A DNA stretch of 64,000 nt from CAZUVM01 sp964623885 (GCA_964623885.1 CAZUVM010000080.1:1-64000), one strand, 5' to 3'. Shown: positions 33,383 through 43,436, counted from the first letter of the stretch. Notes: generated from the sequence alone by a model not told the origin. Made by a program: numbers and translations.

Positions 33383-35779
33383 TTATTTGGAGTGCAGCGC
33401 GAGGGGAAGCAACTCGGAGATGTGGCGGATGAAATGCACTTTCATCTTTTCGCGCACTTCCGCCGGGACTTCGGTCCAGTCCGACTGGTTCTGCTCAGGC
33501 AAAATGACTTGTTTGATGCCAAAGCGAGAGGCTGCCAGTACTTTTTCTTTCACGCCACCTATGCGCATGACGCGACCGCGCAAGCTGATTTCGCCCGTCA
33601 TGGCGGTATCGGAACGAACGCGCCTGTGGGTCAGCAAAGAAGCCAAAGCGGCGACCAGAGCGACGCCGGCGCTGGGGCCGTCTTTGGGAGTTGCGCCAGC
33701 CGGCACGTGGATATGGATATCAAATTTGCCGTAATCGGAAAGGTCGATGCCAAGCACTTTGGCCTGGCTGCGCAAGTAGCTGACGGCGGTTTGCGCGCTT
33801 TCTTTCATGACTTCGCCGAGGGAACCGGTCAGCAGGAGACTTCCTTTTCCCGGCATGCGGCTGGCCTCGACGAACAGGACCTCACCCCCGACCGGCGTCC
33901 ACCCCATCCCGGTGGCGATACCGTATTCTCTGATCGTTTCCGCAGTTTCATTGAAGAACCGAGCGGCGCCCAAGTACTCTTTCAGGGCATCGGGTTTTAG
34001 GACGAGTGGTTTGGGGATGTGACCGTTGCTGACAATCCGGCGTGTCGCTTTGCGCGTGAGGGCAGCAATTTCACGTTCGAGTTGCCGCACGCCGGCTTCC
34101 CTAGTGTAGTCGTGGATAACTCGGCGCAGGGTGGTGTCCGGGAATTTAACTTCCTGTTTTGCAAGGCCGTGTTCTTCCAATTGGCGTGGCACCAGGTAAC
34201 GCTTGGCGATTTCGAGCTTCTCGGTTTCGGTGTAGCTGGGCAGTTCGATCACCTCAAGCCGGTCGCGCAGGGCGGGGTGGATGGGATCGAGCCAGTTGGC
34301 GGTGGTGATAAACAGCACGCGCGAAAGGTCAAAGGGCAGATCCAGGTAATGGTCGGTAAAGGTATTGTTCTGGGCCGGGTCGAGCACTTCCAGCAAAGCG
34401 GCAGCAGGGTCGCCGCGAAAATCGGCGCCGACCTTGTCAATTTCGTCCAGCAGAATCACCGGATTACGGCTTTCGACGCGGCGCAAGGTTTGGAGGATGC
34501 GGCCGGGCAGAGCGCCGACGTAAGTACGACGGTGGCCGCGAATCTCGGCTTCATCGCGCATTCCGCCCAGAGAGATGCGGGCGAATTTGCGGCCGAGCGC
34601 GTCCGCCACGCTTCGGCCGAGGGAAGTTTTACCGACGCCGGGAGGTCCGACGAGACAAAGGATCGGGCCTTTGATTTGTTTCCGCCGCTTGATCACAGCC
34701 AGAAACTCGAGCAACCGGTCCTTTACCTTGACCAGCCCGAAATGCTGCTCGTTGAGAATCCGTTCCGCTTCAGTGAGATCGATTTTGTCCTCGGTTTCTT
34801 TCGTCCAGGGCAACCCGAGGATCCAGTCCAGGTAATGCCGCGTGACGCCGTATTCGGCAGCGGCCGGTGGCATTTGCTGGAGGCGCTCCAATTCCTGCGT
34901 GGCCACTTGCTTGGCTTCGGCCGGCAAGGAGGCTTGTTCGATCTTCTCGCGCAGCGCACGGATCTCGCTGGCGTTCGGGTCAGACTCGCCCAACTCGCGT
35001 TGGATAGCGCGCATTTGCTCCCGCAGAAAGAAATCGCGTTGGGTTTTGGAAATGGAGGTGGCGACCTCGGTTTGAATTTTTGAACTGAGCGTGAGGACCT
35101 CGTGCTCGCGATTGAGCATGGGGAGCAGTCGCGTGAGGCGCTCCTTAACCGACGCGGTTTCGAGGAGGCGCTGGCGTTCCTGCAGTTCGAGATTGAGGTT
35201 AACGGCGATGAGATCGGCGAAATGGCCCGGGTTCTCCGTATTGAGTGCGGCGATTTTGATTTGCTCGGAAAGCGCCGGAGAGAGTTTGATAATTTCGTGG
35301 AATTGGCCTTGCGCGTTGCGCATCATGGCCGTCAGCTCCACGGAATCCTCCGTCATATCTTTAATCAGCTCGAACTTGGCAATCAGATAAGGATCAGTGG
35401 TCGTGTAGTTCCTGATGCGAATGCGCCACAAACCCTCGACGAGCACGCGGACGGTGTTGTCCGGGAACTTGAGCATCTTGAGCACACGCGCGGCGCAGCC
35501 GACCTCGTGCATTTCGTTGGGCATCGGGTTTTCAGCCTCAGCATTGCGCTGGAGGGCGACGCCCAGGAGACGATCGCCACCGACAACATCGTCAATGAGC
35601 TTGGTGCTCTGCGTGGTCTCCACCAAAAGCGGAGCGACCATGCCGGGGAAGATAACGATGTCGGAGAGGCCGAGAATGGGCAACTGCTCCGGGAGCGAAG
35701 TGGAAGACACTCGCGGCGGCGCTTCCGGACTTCCGGCGGCGCCGAGGATGCTGACAAATTCCGTGTCGGGCGAGGTCAT
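33383..35779 (-). CDS. lon: ATP-dependent protease Lon
   Basis: 798 residues. The N-terminal LON substrate domain (LPILGLSDIVIFPGMVAPL) is followed by a coiled region, the AAA+ module with GPPGVGKTSLGRSVADALG and the Lon signature RTYVGALPGRILQ, and the protease domain with catalytic Ser703 in PKDGPSAGVAL and Lys746. It degrades damaged and regulatory proteins in the cytosol. The hsp20 gene lies 46 bp upstream on the same strand, so they may be a heat-stress pair. No CIRCE element was seen. Confidence 0.98.
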   Translation of the reverse strand: MTSPDTEFVSILGAAGSPEAPPRVSSTSLPEQLPILGLSDIVIFPGMVAPLLVETTQSTKLIDDVVGGDRLLGVALQRNAEAENPMPNEMHEVGCAARVLKMLKFPDNTVRVLVEGLWRIRIRNYTTTDPYLIAKFELIKDMTEDSVELTAMMRNAQGQFHEIIKLSPALSEQIKIAALNTENPGHFADLIAVNLNLELQERQRLLETASVKERLTRLLPMLNREHEVLTLSSKIQTEVATSISKTQRDFFLREQMRAIQRELGESDPNASEIRALREKIEQASLPAEAKQVATQELERLQQMPPAAAEYGVTRHYLDWILGLPWTKETEDKIDLTEAERILNEQHFGLVKVKDRLLEFLAVIKRRKQIKGPILCLVGPPGVGKTSLGRSVADALGRKFARISLGGMRDEAEIRGHRRTYVGALPGRILQTLRRVESRNPVILLDEIDKVGADFRGDPAAALLEVLDPAQNNTFTDHYLDLPFDLSRVLFITTANWLDPIHPALRDRLEVIELPSYTETEKLEIAKRYLVPRQLEEHGLAKQEVKFPDTTLRRVIHDYTREAGVRQLEREIAALTRKATRRIVSNGHIPKPLVLKPDALKEYLGAARFFNETAETIREYGIATGMGWTPVGGEVLFVEASRMPGKGSLLLTGSLGEVMKESAQTAVSYLRSQAKVLGIDLSDYGKFDIHIHVPAGATPKDGPSAGVALVAALASLLTHRRVRSDTAMTGEISLRGRVMRIGGVKEKVLAASRFGIKQVILPEQNQSDWTEVPAEVREKMKVHFIRHISELLPLALHSK

Positions 35780-35825
35780 AATCGCGACATTCCAGCAATT
35801 TAGATGCCCGACGCCCGGAAAAAGT

Positions 35826-36254
35826 TCAGATCAAAGAGGCGTTTCCTTCGGCAATGGGCACTTTCGTGCTTTTCGATGACCGTGTGGCAACCGGCACGTC
35901 AATGCGCAAAAAACCATTGAGGTAAGCTGCTTTAGCCTGGCTGAGATCGTAACCCGCGGGAACCTCGAGTTCGCTCTCGAACGGGCCGTAATTGATCTCC
36001 ATCACCAGGAAATTGCATTTTGCGGCGCGGCAGCCATCCGGACGGTTGCCGCTAATCCGCAACCGATTTCCTTCAACCGTAATCTCCAAGTGCTCGCTGC
36101 GCATGCCGGCCAGTTCGACTTTAATCACCAAACCGTTGTCGGTGGCATAAACATCGGTATTGGGCACCCAGTGCGCCCGCGCGGCGCCTTCCCGCACACC
36201 AGCGACCGAACGCGTCACAAAATGCACGGATGAACTGACTTTGCACATGGCCAT
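35826..36254 (-). CDS. Hsp20/alpha-crystallin small heat-shock protein
   Basis: 142 residues. The alpha-crystallin domain begins PNTDVYATDNGLVIKVELAG, continues LEITVEGNRLRISGNRP, and ends with the conserved AAYLNGFLRIDVPV, which contains the A-x-x-x-N-G-x-L motif of small heat-shock proteins. The stretch DGCRAAKCNFLVMEINYGPF is the dimerisation loop. An ATP-independent holdase that keeps unfolding proteins soluble. It stands just upstream of lon, fitting a shared proteostasis role. Two Met codons (MAM) start the frame. Confidence 0.95.
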   Translation of the reverse strand: MAMCKVSSSVHFVTRSVAGVREGAARAHWVPNTDVYATDNGLVIKVELAGMRSEHLEITVEGNRLRISGNRPDGCRAAKCNFLVMEINYGPFESELEVPAGYDLSQAKAAYLNGFLRIDVPVATRSSKSTKVPIAEGNASLI

Positions 36255-36300
36255 CTCAGCGAACAGACTTTATCTCACCAGGAACATCCGCGCAAGCGGG

Positions 36301-36507
36301 TCATCTCATTTTGATCAGCACCCGCGGCCGTTGGCCCTTGCGCGCGTGAAAGACGATAGAATTCTGCGGGGGTCGTAAGGAAACAGAGGCGCACCCACAA
36401 GGTGAGCCCTGCTGAAAACTGTATTTCGGACGGTGCAGTTTACGCCACAGCAGCATCACGCCCGCCGCGGCGACAATCGACAAAGACACCAACTGCTGCC
36501 AGTCCAT
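36301..36507 (-). CDS. small single-pass membrane protein with CGC motif
   Basis: 68 residues: MDWQQLVSLSIVAAAGVMLL forms one membrane helix, followed by a basic segment with GSPCGCASVSL and a basic C-terminal tail. It resembles the short Cys-containing membrane proteins of the FeoB-associated type but lacks feo neighbours, so the name is not used. It lies between hsp20 and polA on the same strand. Confidence 0.6.
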   Translation of the reverse strand: MDWQQLVSLSIVAAAGVMLLWRKLHRPKYSFQQGSPCGCASVSLRPPQNSIVFHARKGQRPRVLIKMR

Positions 36508-36598
36508 GGTAGAGAAGATAACCTGAAAAAACCGGCTTGCAACCGATGTTTTTAAACTTTTCTTTGGCGCGATTTTGCGCTGGACAAGACAAAAAAAG

Positions 36599-39388
36599 CT
36601 AATGCGCCTCGAGCCAATTCGCCCCTACACCTAACTCGACGACAATGGGGACGTCGAGCGGAATGGCAGTTTTCATTTTCTCTTCGATCAGCGGCCGCGC
36701 TTCCGTTTCTTCAGATTGATGCGCGTCGAAGAGCAACTCGTCATGGACCTGCAGCAGCATGCGGGTCTTGAGCTGCCGCCGAACCAGTTCGGTATGAATC
36801 TGGATCATGGCAAGCTTGATCAGGTCGGCGGCGGTTCCCTGGATTGGAGCATTGATCGCATTGCGCTCTGCCGCGCTGCGAATCGTATTGTTTGAGGAAT
36901 TGATGTCGCGGATATAACGGCGGCGACCGGTAATCGTTTCGACGTAACCCCGTTTCCGTGCGAAGGAAATGGTTTCTTCCATATAACGGCGGATGCCAGG
37001 GAACTGGGCAAAGTACTGATCAATGATCGCGGCTGCTTCCTTTCGGGGAATGCCCAGACGTTGAGCGAGGCCAAAGGCCGAGATGCCGTAGGCAATGCCG
37101 TAATTGACCATCTTGGCTTTGCGCCGCATTTCCGGGGTCACCAGATCGGGCAAGACGTTATAAACTTTGGCGGCCGTAGCGGTGTGGACGTCAGCGCCGG
37201 TGCGAAACGCTTCAAGCAGTCCGGCCTCGCGGCTCAGAGCAGCGATGATGCGCAATTCGATCTGCGAATAATCGGCGGACAGCAAACGATACTCGGGGCT
37301 GCGCGGAACAAAGGCCTTGCGGATTTCCTGGCCGCGTTCAGTGCGAATCGGGATGTTCTGGAGGTTGGGATCCTGCGAGTTCAACCGACCGGTGGTTGTC
37401 ATTACCTGGTTGAAGGTCGTATGGACGCGGCCGGTTTTGGGCCACACGGCGGTGGGCAAGGCGTCGGCATAGGTACTCTTCAGCTTGGTTGCGGCGCGGT
37501 GTTCAAGCAGGCGCCGGACAATTTCGTGGTCGGGCGCTAGAGCCAGGAGGGTTTGTTCGTCGGTCGCGTACTGGCCGGTCCGGGTCTTCTTCGGAGCAGC
37601 GCAGATCTTCATTACATCGAAGAGGATTTGGCCAAGCTGCCGGGGTGAATTGAGATTGAAGTTTGTGCCCGCGAGGCGGCAAATGGTTCTTTCATGCTGG
37701 TCGATTTCCTTGGCCAATTGGGCAGAGAAATCGGCCAGCGCGCCCACATCGATGCGAATGCCCTCATATTCCATCGCGACGAGGACGGGGATGAGCGGGG
37801 TTTCGACTTCATAAAAGACCCGCTCTTGTCCTTTTTGTTTAAGCAGAGGCTCGAGTGAAGTGCGGAGCTGCAACGCTAAGTCGGCTGACTCGATTGCCGC
37901 GTCGGCCGCGTTTTGTTGCGGCTTGGTGTCCAAACTGAGCTCTCCCTGACCTTCGGAATCAATCGTCACGGGTGTGTAGCCTAGATACGACTCGGCGAGA
38001 TAACTCAGCTGGTGCCGCACGTCAGGGTCGATGAGGCTGTGGGCGATCATGGTGTCGAACAGATTGCCGCGGACGGTTATCTGGTGCCATTGCAGCACGC
38101 TCATGGCGAATTTCAGGTCGTGACCGATCTTTTCGACACGGTCGGATTCGAGCACGGATCGGAACTGCTCCAAAGTTGCAGCCGAGGAACCGTCGAGCGG
38201 AACGTAATAGCCGGAATGAGGCGCCAGAGCGAAGGCGAGTCCGGTTACTTTCGCTTTTTTGACATCGGTGCTGGAGGTCGCAACATTCAGGGCAAACGAT
38301 TTGCTTTGCTCGAGCTGACGCAAAAGGTCCGACACCTGTTGCTTGGAAGAGAGGAGATGGTAATCGTGCGGGACATCGGCCAGTCTTTTGAGATTGGCGG
38401 CGGGCACAGGGCCCGGTTCGAGAGCGGCCGGTTCGGTTTCCTGATCCAATAAGTCCTGGCTGTTGGAGATTGGAGTCTGGGGTGCCGCCGCCTGGAAGCC
38501 ACGGCCAGCTTTGAAATCATCACCGTAAAGGCGGCGGCCGATGGAATTAAACTCGAATTCGACCAACAGGCCTTTGAGCATCTCGTCATCGCGTGGCTGC
38601 AGCAGCAGTTTTTCCAGATCCACTGGACAGGGCGCTTTGCAGTTTAAAGTTGCAAGTCGTTTGGAGAGCAATGCCTGGTCGCGATTTTTTTCGAGGTTTT
38701 CCCTGATGCGCCCGGTTAGTTCGCTCGAGTGAGCCAGCAGGTTCTCCAGCGTACCGAACTGGCCGACCAATTTCATGGCGGTCTTTTCGCCGACGCCCGG
38801 GACGCCAGGGATGTTGTCAGTGGAGTCGCCCATCAACGCCAAAATGTCCACGACCTGTTCGGGCTGTTTAATGCCCCAACGATTTTGGATTTCGGAGACG
38901 CCCATGATTTCGACGTCACTGCCCATGCGCCCGGGTTTGTAGAGAAAAGTGTTGGCGTCCACCAACTGGCCGAAATCCTTATCGGGCGTCACCATGTAAG
39001 ATTGGAAACCTTCTTTTTCAGCACGCCGCACGAGAGTGCCGATGATGTCGTCAGCTTCGTAACCATCGCAGATCAGCACGGGGACGCGGAAGGCGTCGAG
39101 CATGCGACGGACGTGAGGGAGCGCCTGGCTGAGATCTTCCGGCATGGTCTCACGCGTGGCTTTATAGTCGGCGAACTCCGCGTGCCGGGCGGTTGGAGCG
39201 TCGGTATCGAAGGCGACGGCCAAATGCGTCGGTTGCTGTTTGTTCAGGATTTCCAGCAACGTCTGGGTAAAGCCGTATAACGCGGAGGTGTTCACTCCTT
39301 TGGAAGTGAAGATGGGCTTGGCGATTAGCGCAAAATGCGCCCGATAGACCAGAGCCATCCCGTCCAGCAAAAAGAGCTTCTTCACCAT
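36599..39388 (-). CDS. polA: DNA polymerase I
   Basis: 929 residues. Residues 1-290 form the 5'-3' exonuclease (LLDGMALVYRAHFAL, DGYEADDIIGTL, TPDKDFGQLV, LMGDSTDNIPGVPGVGEKTA). Residues 350-510 are the 3'-5' exonuclease fold but it is degenerate: the first DxE is N368 and A370 (FALNVATSS), and the next catalytic Asp is A428 (DLKFAMS). Residues 540-929 are the polymerase: motif A DYSQIELRI, motif B RRKAKMVNYGIAYG, motif C QVHDELLFD. It should repair gaps and remove Okazaki primers but not proofread. Confidence 0.98.
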   Translation of the reverse strand: MVKKLFLLDGMALVYRAHFALIAKPIFTSKGVNTSALYGFTQTLLEILNKQQPTHLAVAFDTDAPTARHAEFADYKATRETMPEDLSQALPHVRRMLDAFRVPVLICDGYEADDIIGTLVRRAEKEGFQSYMVTPDKDFGQLVDANTFLYKPGRMGSDVEIMGVSEIQNRWGIKQPEQVVDILALMGDSTDNIPGVPGVGEKTAMKLVGQFGTLENLLAHSSELTGRIRENLEKNRDQALLSKRLATLNCKAPCPVDLEKLLLQPRDDEMLKGLLVEFEFNSIGRRLYGDDFKAGRGFQAAAPQTPISNSQDLLDQETEPAALEPGPVPAANLKRLADVPHDYHLLSSKQQVSDLLRQLEQSKSFALNVATSSTDVKKAKVTGLAFALAPHSGYYVPLDGSSAATLEQFRSVLESDRVEKIGHDLKFAMSVLQWHQITVRGNLFDTMIAHSLIDPDVRHQLSYLAESYLGYTPVTIDSEGQGELSLDTKPQQNAADAAIESADLALQLRTSLEPLLKQKGQERVFYEVETPLIPVLVAMEYEGIRIDVGALADFSAQLAKEIDQHERTICRLAGTNFNLNSPRQLGQILFDVMKICAAPKKTRTGQYATDEQTLLALAPDHEIVRRLLEHRAATKLKSTYADALPTAVWPKTGRVHTTFNQVMTTTGRLNSQDPNLQNIPIRTERGQEIRKAFVPRSPEYRLLSADYSQIELRIIAALSREAGLLEAFRTGADVHTATAAKVYNVLPDLVTPEMRRKAKMVNYGIAYGISAFGLAQRLGIPRKEAAAIIDQYFAQFPGIRRYMEETISFARKRGYVETITGRRRYIRDINSSNNTIRSAAERNAINAPIQGTAADLIKLAMIQIHTELVRRQLKTRMLLQVHDELLFDAHQSEETEARPLIEEKMKTAIPLDVPIVVELGVGANWLEAH

Positions 39389-39439
39389 CCCGGCAGAGTA
39401 ACGCAGCAGTCGTTATGAGCCGAGAATTTTTCCGGTCAG

Positions 39440-39592
39440 AAGGGCAGGCTTTATGCCCGTCCGCCAGGACCCTGCTGTATCGCAGGCTTCCAGCCTGCGA
39501 GCGCTGCGAATTGCGAGCGCTGCGAAGCTGGCGCCGCTCAGCCGACTCAGAGGTCGGCGATACAGCAGGCTCGGAGGCCTGCGCTACTTACA
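39440..39592 (-). repeat. dispersed repeat (GCGATACAGCAG type), extended copy
   Basis: Contains CCTGCTGTATCGCAGGCTTC, two GCGAGCGCTGCGAA units, and later GGCGATACAGCAGGCTCGG with CCTGCGCTACTT. Parts match 23216-23330 and 57250-57330, with an inverted half at its left end. It fills the 208-bp gap between polA and the next minus-strand gene. Confidence 0.7.
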
Positions 39593-39596
39593 AGGC

Positions 39597-40829
39597 TCAT
39601 CGAATATGCGGGGCGGCACTACTTTTTTCGAGCTGGAGATTCAAATCGATTTTGGTGCCAATGGTCTGCTTCTGCGCGCCGGTGCCCATGGCCATGGAAA
39701 TTTCCGAATGGTAATCCACCTTGCCCTCACGTGGCATGACCTGGCCCAGATCCATAGTGAGCGTGCCCGAGCCCTGCCCGCTCATCTGTATCAAATCCAG
39801 TTTCAAACCCGGCATGGCAGGACTTTGCACCTTCTGATTGGCAGCATGCTGCGTCACGGTGCAGCGAGCATTAACGACATCGCCTTCCACCGAGACCAGT
39901 TCGTAAGTTGCCGTTTGATCGATGGCCATTCCTTGCGATTTTACCGGCATCCGCGCTTCCCATCGCGCGCCAGGCCCAACTTCTTCCTCCGGCAACGGTG
40001 CGCTGATCGAGGCAAACGATTGCCTGAGTTGCTCGATCATCTGGCCCGACTGAGGATCCGCCCCCGCGGGAACGTTCATGCGCGTCACTTTATTAACTCC
40101 CCGGTCAGTCACCGTGACCGCTGCTGAAACATCTTTCATGTTGCCGATAGCTGCTTTCAGAGCCGTCGCCACCTGTGGTGGCGTGCCAGGATCATCGCGC
40201 ACACTCATGTCCTTCACTGCCAGGTCGTACGTGATATCCCCGGAGACATCTTTCACCGTCGTCTCCATCGTCATGACGATCGGTGGCATCTGGACAGCCG
40301 GACTTTCAGTCGCCCCCATCTTCATTCCCATGTTTAATTTCAGGGTCATGGCAAGCGCCTGCTTGTCACCCGCTTTCGGGTGTAGCCGCAGAGCTTTGCG
40401 CGGCTCACCGCCGGGTGCCAGTAGTTTGATCTGGGCCCCGGCCATGGTTCCGCCATCTGTCGGTTTCCCGGCAGTAGCAGCTGTCCCTTTCGGTGAAAGC
40501 GCCTCCAGCTTTTGATCCACGTAATCCAATCGAAACGCGATCAGTTTCGTGTTCCAATTGGGATACTTCTTGTGAAGTTGTTCGAGGGCTGTTCGCGCTT
40601 TTTGATACAAGGCTACAGCCGCGTCGCGCTGCCCGCTGGTAGTCAGAGAATCGGCCTCCTGGATCTGCCCATAGATCGTGAGGTACTGATCATCTGGATC
40701 CGCAGTCTGCGCGAATGCGGGCCCGATGAGCAAGACGGCCAGCGCCAGGCAAAACCAGGTTCTGAGTCTTTGGATTGTCAGATACTCCGCCCTCCACGTA
40801 CGCACGGTTGGATCGCGTGTTTCGATCAT
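39597..40829 (-). CDS. secreted DUF6263-like protein
   Basis: 410 residues with a signal peptide (WFCLALAVLLIGPAFAQ) after a longer basic start. Residues 45-110 are helical (QEADSLTTSGQRDAAVALYQ); the rest is beta-rich, with the repeated threads GDKQALAMTLKLNMGMKMG, MTMETTVKDVSGDITYDLAV and PGARWEARMPVKSQG that look like the DUF6263 fold, a beta-sandwich of unknown function. Probably periplasmic or outer-membrane-associated. It is divergent from the GH15 gene. Family assignment is by resemblance only. Confidence 0.65.
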   Translation of the reverse strand: MIETRDPTVRTWRAEYLTIQRLRTWFCLALAVLLIGPAFAQTADPDDQYLTIYGQIQEADSLTTSGQRDAAVALYQKARTALEQLHKKYPNWNTKLIAFRLDYVDQKLEALSPKGTAATAGKPTDGGTMAGAQIKLLAPGGEPRKALRLHPKAGDKQALAMTLKLNMGMKMGATESPAVQMPPIVMTMETTVKDVSGDITYDLAVKDMSVRDDPGTPPQVATALKAAIGNMKDVSAAVTVTDRGVNKVTRMNVPAGADPQSGQMIEQLRQSFASISAPLPEEEVGPGARWEARMPVKSQGMAIDQTATYELVSVEGDVVNARCTVTQHAANQKVQSPAMPGLKLDLIQMSGQGSGTLTMDLGQVMPREGKVDYHSEISMAMGTGAQKQTIGTKIDLNLQLEKSSAAPHIR

Positions 40830-40947
40830 AAACCGAAACTAACCTGACCGGAGTCGCGGTCAACCAAAAAAAGAACCTCGTTGATTTCCGCATGCCGTCT
40901 CGACCAGTTGCGCTATGTTGTGGCGACCCTGCGGGGTCCGAGACCAG

Positions 40948-43425
40948 ATGAACCCACCAGAAGACGGCCAGGCATTTGGCGCGCCCGGCATCGAGCCGCG
41001 CTGGACGCGCAGCAGCAAAGAAGGCATCGGCACAGCTTACCACACCAGTTGCCGCGTTTGGTTCACCTTAAGCCACGGCATTATCAACGAGATCTACTAC
41101 CCGAACGTGGATTGCCCCAATACCCGCGACTTTCAGTTCCTGATTACTGATGGCGAGAGTTTCTGCCACGAGGAACGCCGGGATCTCGAGCACCGGACCG
41201 AATACCCGGAGAAAAGCACCTTGTTTTACCGGCTGACCAACTCCGATCCGGCGGGGCGATACCGGCTGGTGAAGGACGTTATAGCGGACCCGCATGCCTC
41301 GGTATTCCTGATGCGCACGCGCGTGGAGATTCTTGATGAGACTTTGCGCAAGAAGCTTCGCATCTATGCTTTGCTGGCACCCCATCTGCGCGGTCTCGGC
41401 CAGCATAATTCCGCCTGGTGGTATGACGTGGATTGCCGGCCCGTGTTCCGGGTCGCGCGTCAGGATGTGCATATGGTGTTTGGGGGCAATCCGGATTTCA
41501 CGCGGCGATCAGTAGGATACGTTGGCTACAGCGACGGCTGGCAGGATTTGATGGACAATTACCGGATGGATTGGGAATTCCAGCGCGCCGAGGACGGCAA
41601 CATCGCGCTGACAGCCGAGATCGATTTGTCCCGCGGTTTTGAGTTTGTGTTGGGTGTTGCGTTCGGGCGCAGCTCGCAGAGCGCCTCCACAAAGCTGTTG
41701 CAGTCCCTGTCGGTTTCATTCGAACAGCACCTCGAACATTACGTTCGCCAGTGGCAACGCACGGTGCCGGCGGCTGACAACGCGACGCCGGCACAACCAA
41801 CCACGCAGGGTACCACGAGCAAGCAACCGAAAAGCAGCAAGGAGTCATCAACTCAAGGCCAGGCGGCCGGCAATTCGCTCTTCACCGAGCATACCGGCGA
41901 CGGCGGTCACCTGTACCGCCTGAGCCGTTTGGTCCTCCTGGCACACGAAGATAAAATCTTTCCGGGAGCGCTGGTAGCTTCAATGAGCATTCCCTGGGGT
42001 GAAACCAAGAGCGACGCCGACCTTGGCGGTTATCACCTGGTGTGGACTCGCGACCTCGTCAAGAGCGCCTCCGCTTTGCTCGCAACCGGACAAAGCGCGA
42101 CACCGTTGCGCTCCCTCATCTGGCTGGCTTGCATCCAGGCGCGCGATGGAGCTGTGCCGCAGAATAGCTGGATTGATGGCAGGGCCTATTGGCAGGGCAA
42201 ACAGCTCGATGAAGTGGCCGCGCCAATCCTTTTGGCCTGGCGCCTGCAACGGGCCAATGCCCTGGGTCTGTTCGATCCCTGGACGCTGGTCCTCCGGGCC
42301 ACACGGTACTTGGTATTGCATGGGCCCGTCACCGGGCAGGAACGATGGGAGGAGAACGCAGGCTACTCGCCTTCAACGCTCGCCTGGATTATTGCGGGCC
42401 TGGTGTGCTCGGCTGAATTTGCCCGCCACTATGCCGACGAATCAACGGCAAATTTCATCCTCGAATATGCCGACTGGCTTTCGGCGCATCTCGAAAACTG
42501 GACGGTGACGCGGCGAGGCGAATTGGTTCCAAGCAAGCCGCGCCATTATATTCGGATCACGCCAGCCGATCCCAACGAACCGGCGCAGGATCCTGACCCT
42601 GACAACGCCACGATCCAGATTACCAATAGTGGCGGAATCCATCCCGCGCGCAATGTTGTCGCGACTGACTTTCTCGAGCTGGTGAGGCTGGGCATACGCG
42701 GAGCCCAGGATCCTGTCATCACTGACACGCTTGCGGTGATTGATACCGTTTTGAAGCGCGATTTGCCGCAAGGTCCAGGCTGGCGCAGATACAATCATGA
42801 TGGCTACGGTCAAAAGGACGATGGTAGCCCGTTCGACGGCGCCGGCACGGGTCAATGCTGGCCTTTGCTAACGGGGGAGCGCGGACATTACGAGCTGGCC
42901 GCCGGCCGCGACCCGCTCCCGTTTATTCTCGCCATGGAGCGGTTTGCCAATGATGGCGGCATGTTGCCCGAACAGGTTTGGGACAATGACGATTTGCCTG
43001 AAGCGCGGCTGGTGCGAGGCGCCCCAACGGGCTCCGCCATGCCGCTCTGTTGGGCGCATGCGGAATACCTCACACTGGTGCGCAGCCGCAAGGACGGCGT
43101 CGGTTTTGATCGGATCCCTCCTGCATACGAACGGTATGTGCAAAATCAGCCCAAAAACCTTGTTGAGATATGGACGCTTGCTCACCAGCCGCGGCAAATC
43201 GCTTCCGGGAAAACCCTGCGGATTATCACGGAAGACCCGGTTACGGTGCATTGGAGTGCCGACGGCTGGCGCAAAACAGAGGATGTGCCCGCGCGCGAAA
43301 CCGGCCTGGGCTGCTGGTACGCCGATCTGGCTACGGCCCAATTACCCACCGGCAGCCGCGTCGTCTTCACCCTCCGCCGGGAAGACAAGTGGGAAGGAAA
43401 AGACTTCGAGGTGCAGATAGCCTAG
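40948..43425 (+). CDS. GH15 glucoamylase/glucodextranase-like enzyme
   Basis: 825 residues from the ATG at 40948. A beta-sandwich N domain (SCRVWFTLSHGIINEIYYPN) precedes an (alpha/alpha)6 barrel with LVWTRDLVKSASALLATG, RWEENAGYSPSTLAW (likely general acid Glu) and LPEQVWDND (likely base Glu), the layout of bacterial GH15 glucan glucosidases. A low-complexity linker rich in Thr, Gln and Ser (PAQPTTQGTTSKQPKSSKES) interrupts between them, and a short beta domain ends the chain. No signal peptide is visible, so it should act on internal glucans. Confidence 0.9.
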   Translation: MNPPEDGQAFGAPGIEPRWTRSSKEGIGTAYHTSCRVWFTLSHGIINEIYYPNVDCPNTRDFQFLITDGESFCHEERRDLEHRTEYPEKSTLFYRLTNSDPAGRYRLVKDVIADPHASVFLMRTRVEILDETLRKKLRIYALLAPHLRGLGQHNSAWWYDVDCRPVFRVARQDVHMVFGGNPDFTRRSVGYVGYSDGWQDLMDNYRMDWEFQRAEDGNIALTAEIDLSRGFEFVLGVAFGRSSQSASTKLLQSLSVSFEQHLEHYVRQWQRTVPAADNATPAQPTTQGTTSKQPKSSKESSTQGQAAGNSLFTEHTGDGGHLYRLSRLVLLAHEDKIFPGALVASMSIPWGETKSDADLGGYHLVWTRDLVKSASALLATGQSATPLRSLIWLACIQARDGAVPQNSWIDGRAYWQGKQLDEVAAPILLAWRLQRANALGLFDPWTLVLRATRYLVLHGPVTGQERWEENAGYSPSTLAWIIAGLVCSAEFARHYADESTANFILEYADWLSAHLENWTVTRRGELVPSKPRHYIRITPADPNEPAQDPDPDNATIQITNSGGIHPARNVVATDFLELVRLGIRGAQDPVITDTLAVIDTVLKRDLPQGPGWRRYNHDGYGQKDDGSPFDGAGTGQCWPLLTGERGHYELAAGRDPLPFILAMERFANDGGMLPEQVWDNDDLPEARLVRGAPTGSAMPLCWAHAEYLTLVRSRKDGVGFDRIPPAYERYVQNQPKNLVEIWTLAHQPRQIASGKTLRIITEDPVTVHWSADGWRKTEDVPARETGLGCWYADLATAQLPTGSRVVFTLRREDKWEGKDFEVQIA

Positions 43426-43436
43426 ATCGATGCTTT

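Noticed and set aside
34019..35083. Long open frame on the plus strand antisense to lon
   Set aside because: It is a high-GC shadow of the Lon reading frame with no domain and no ribosome site.
35779..36300. CIRCE or other heat-shock operator upstream of hsp20/lon
   Set aside because: No TTAGCACTC-type inverted repeat was found.
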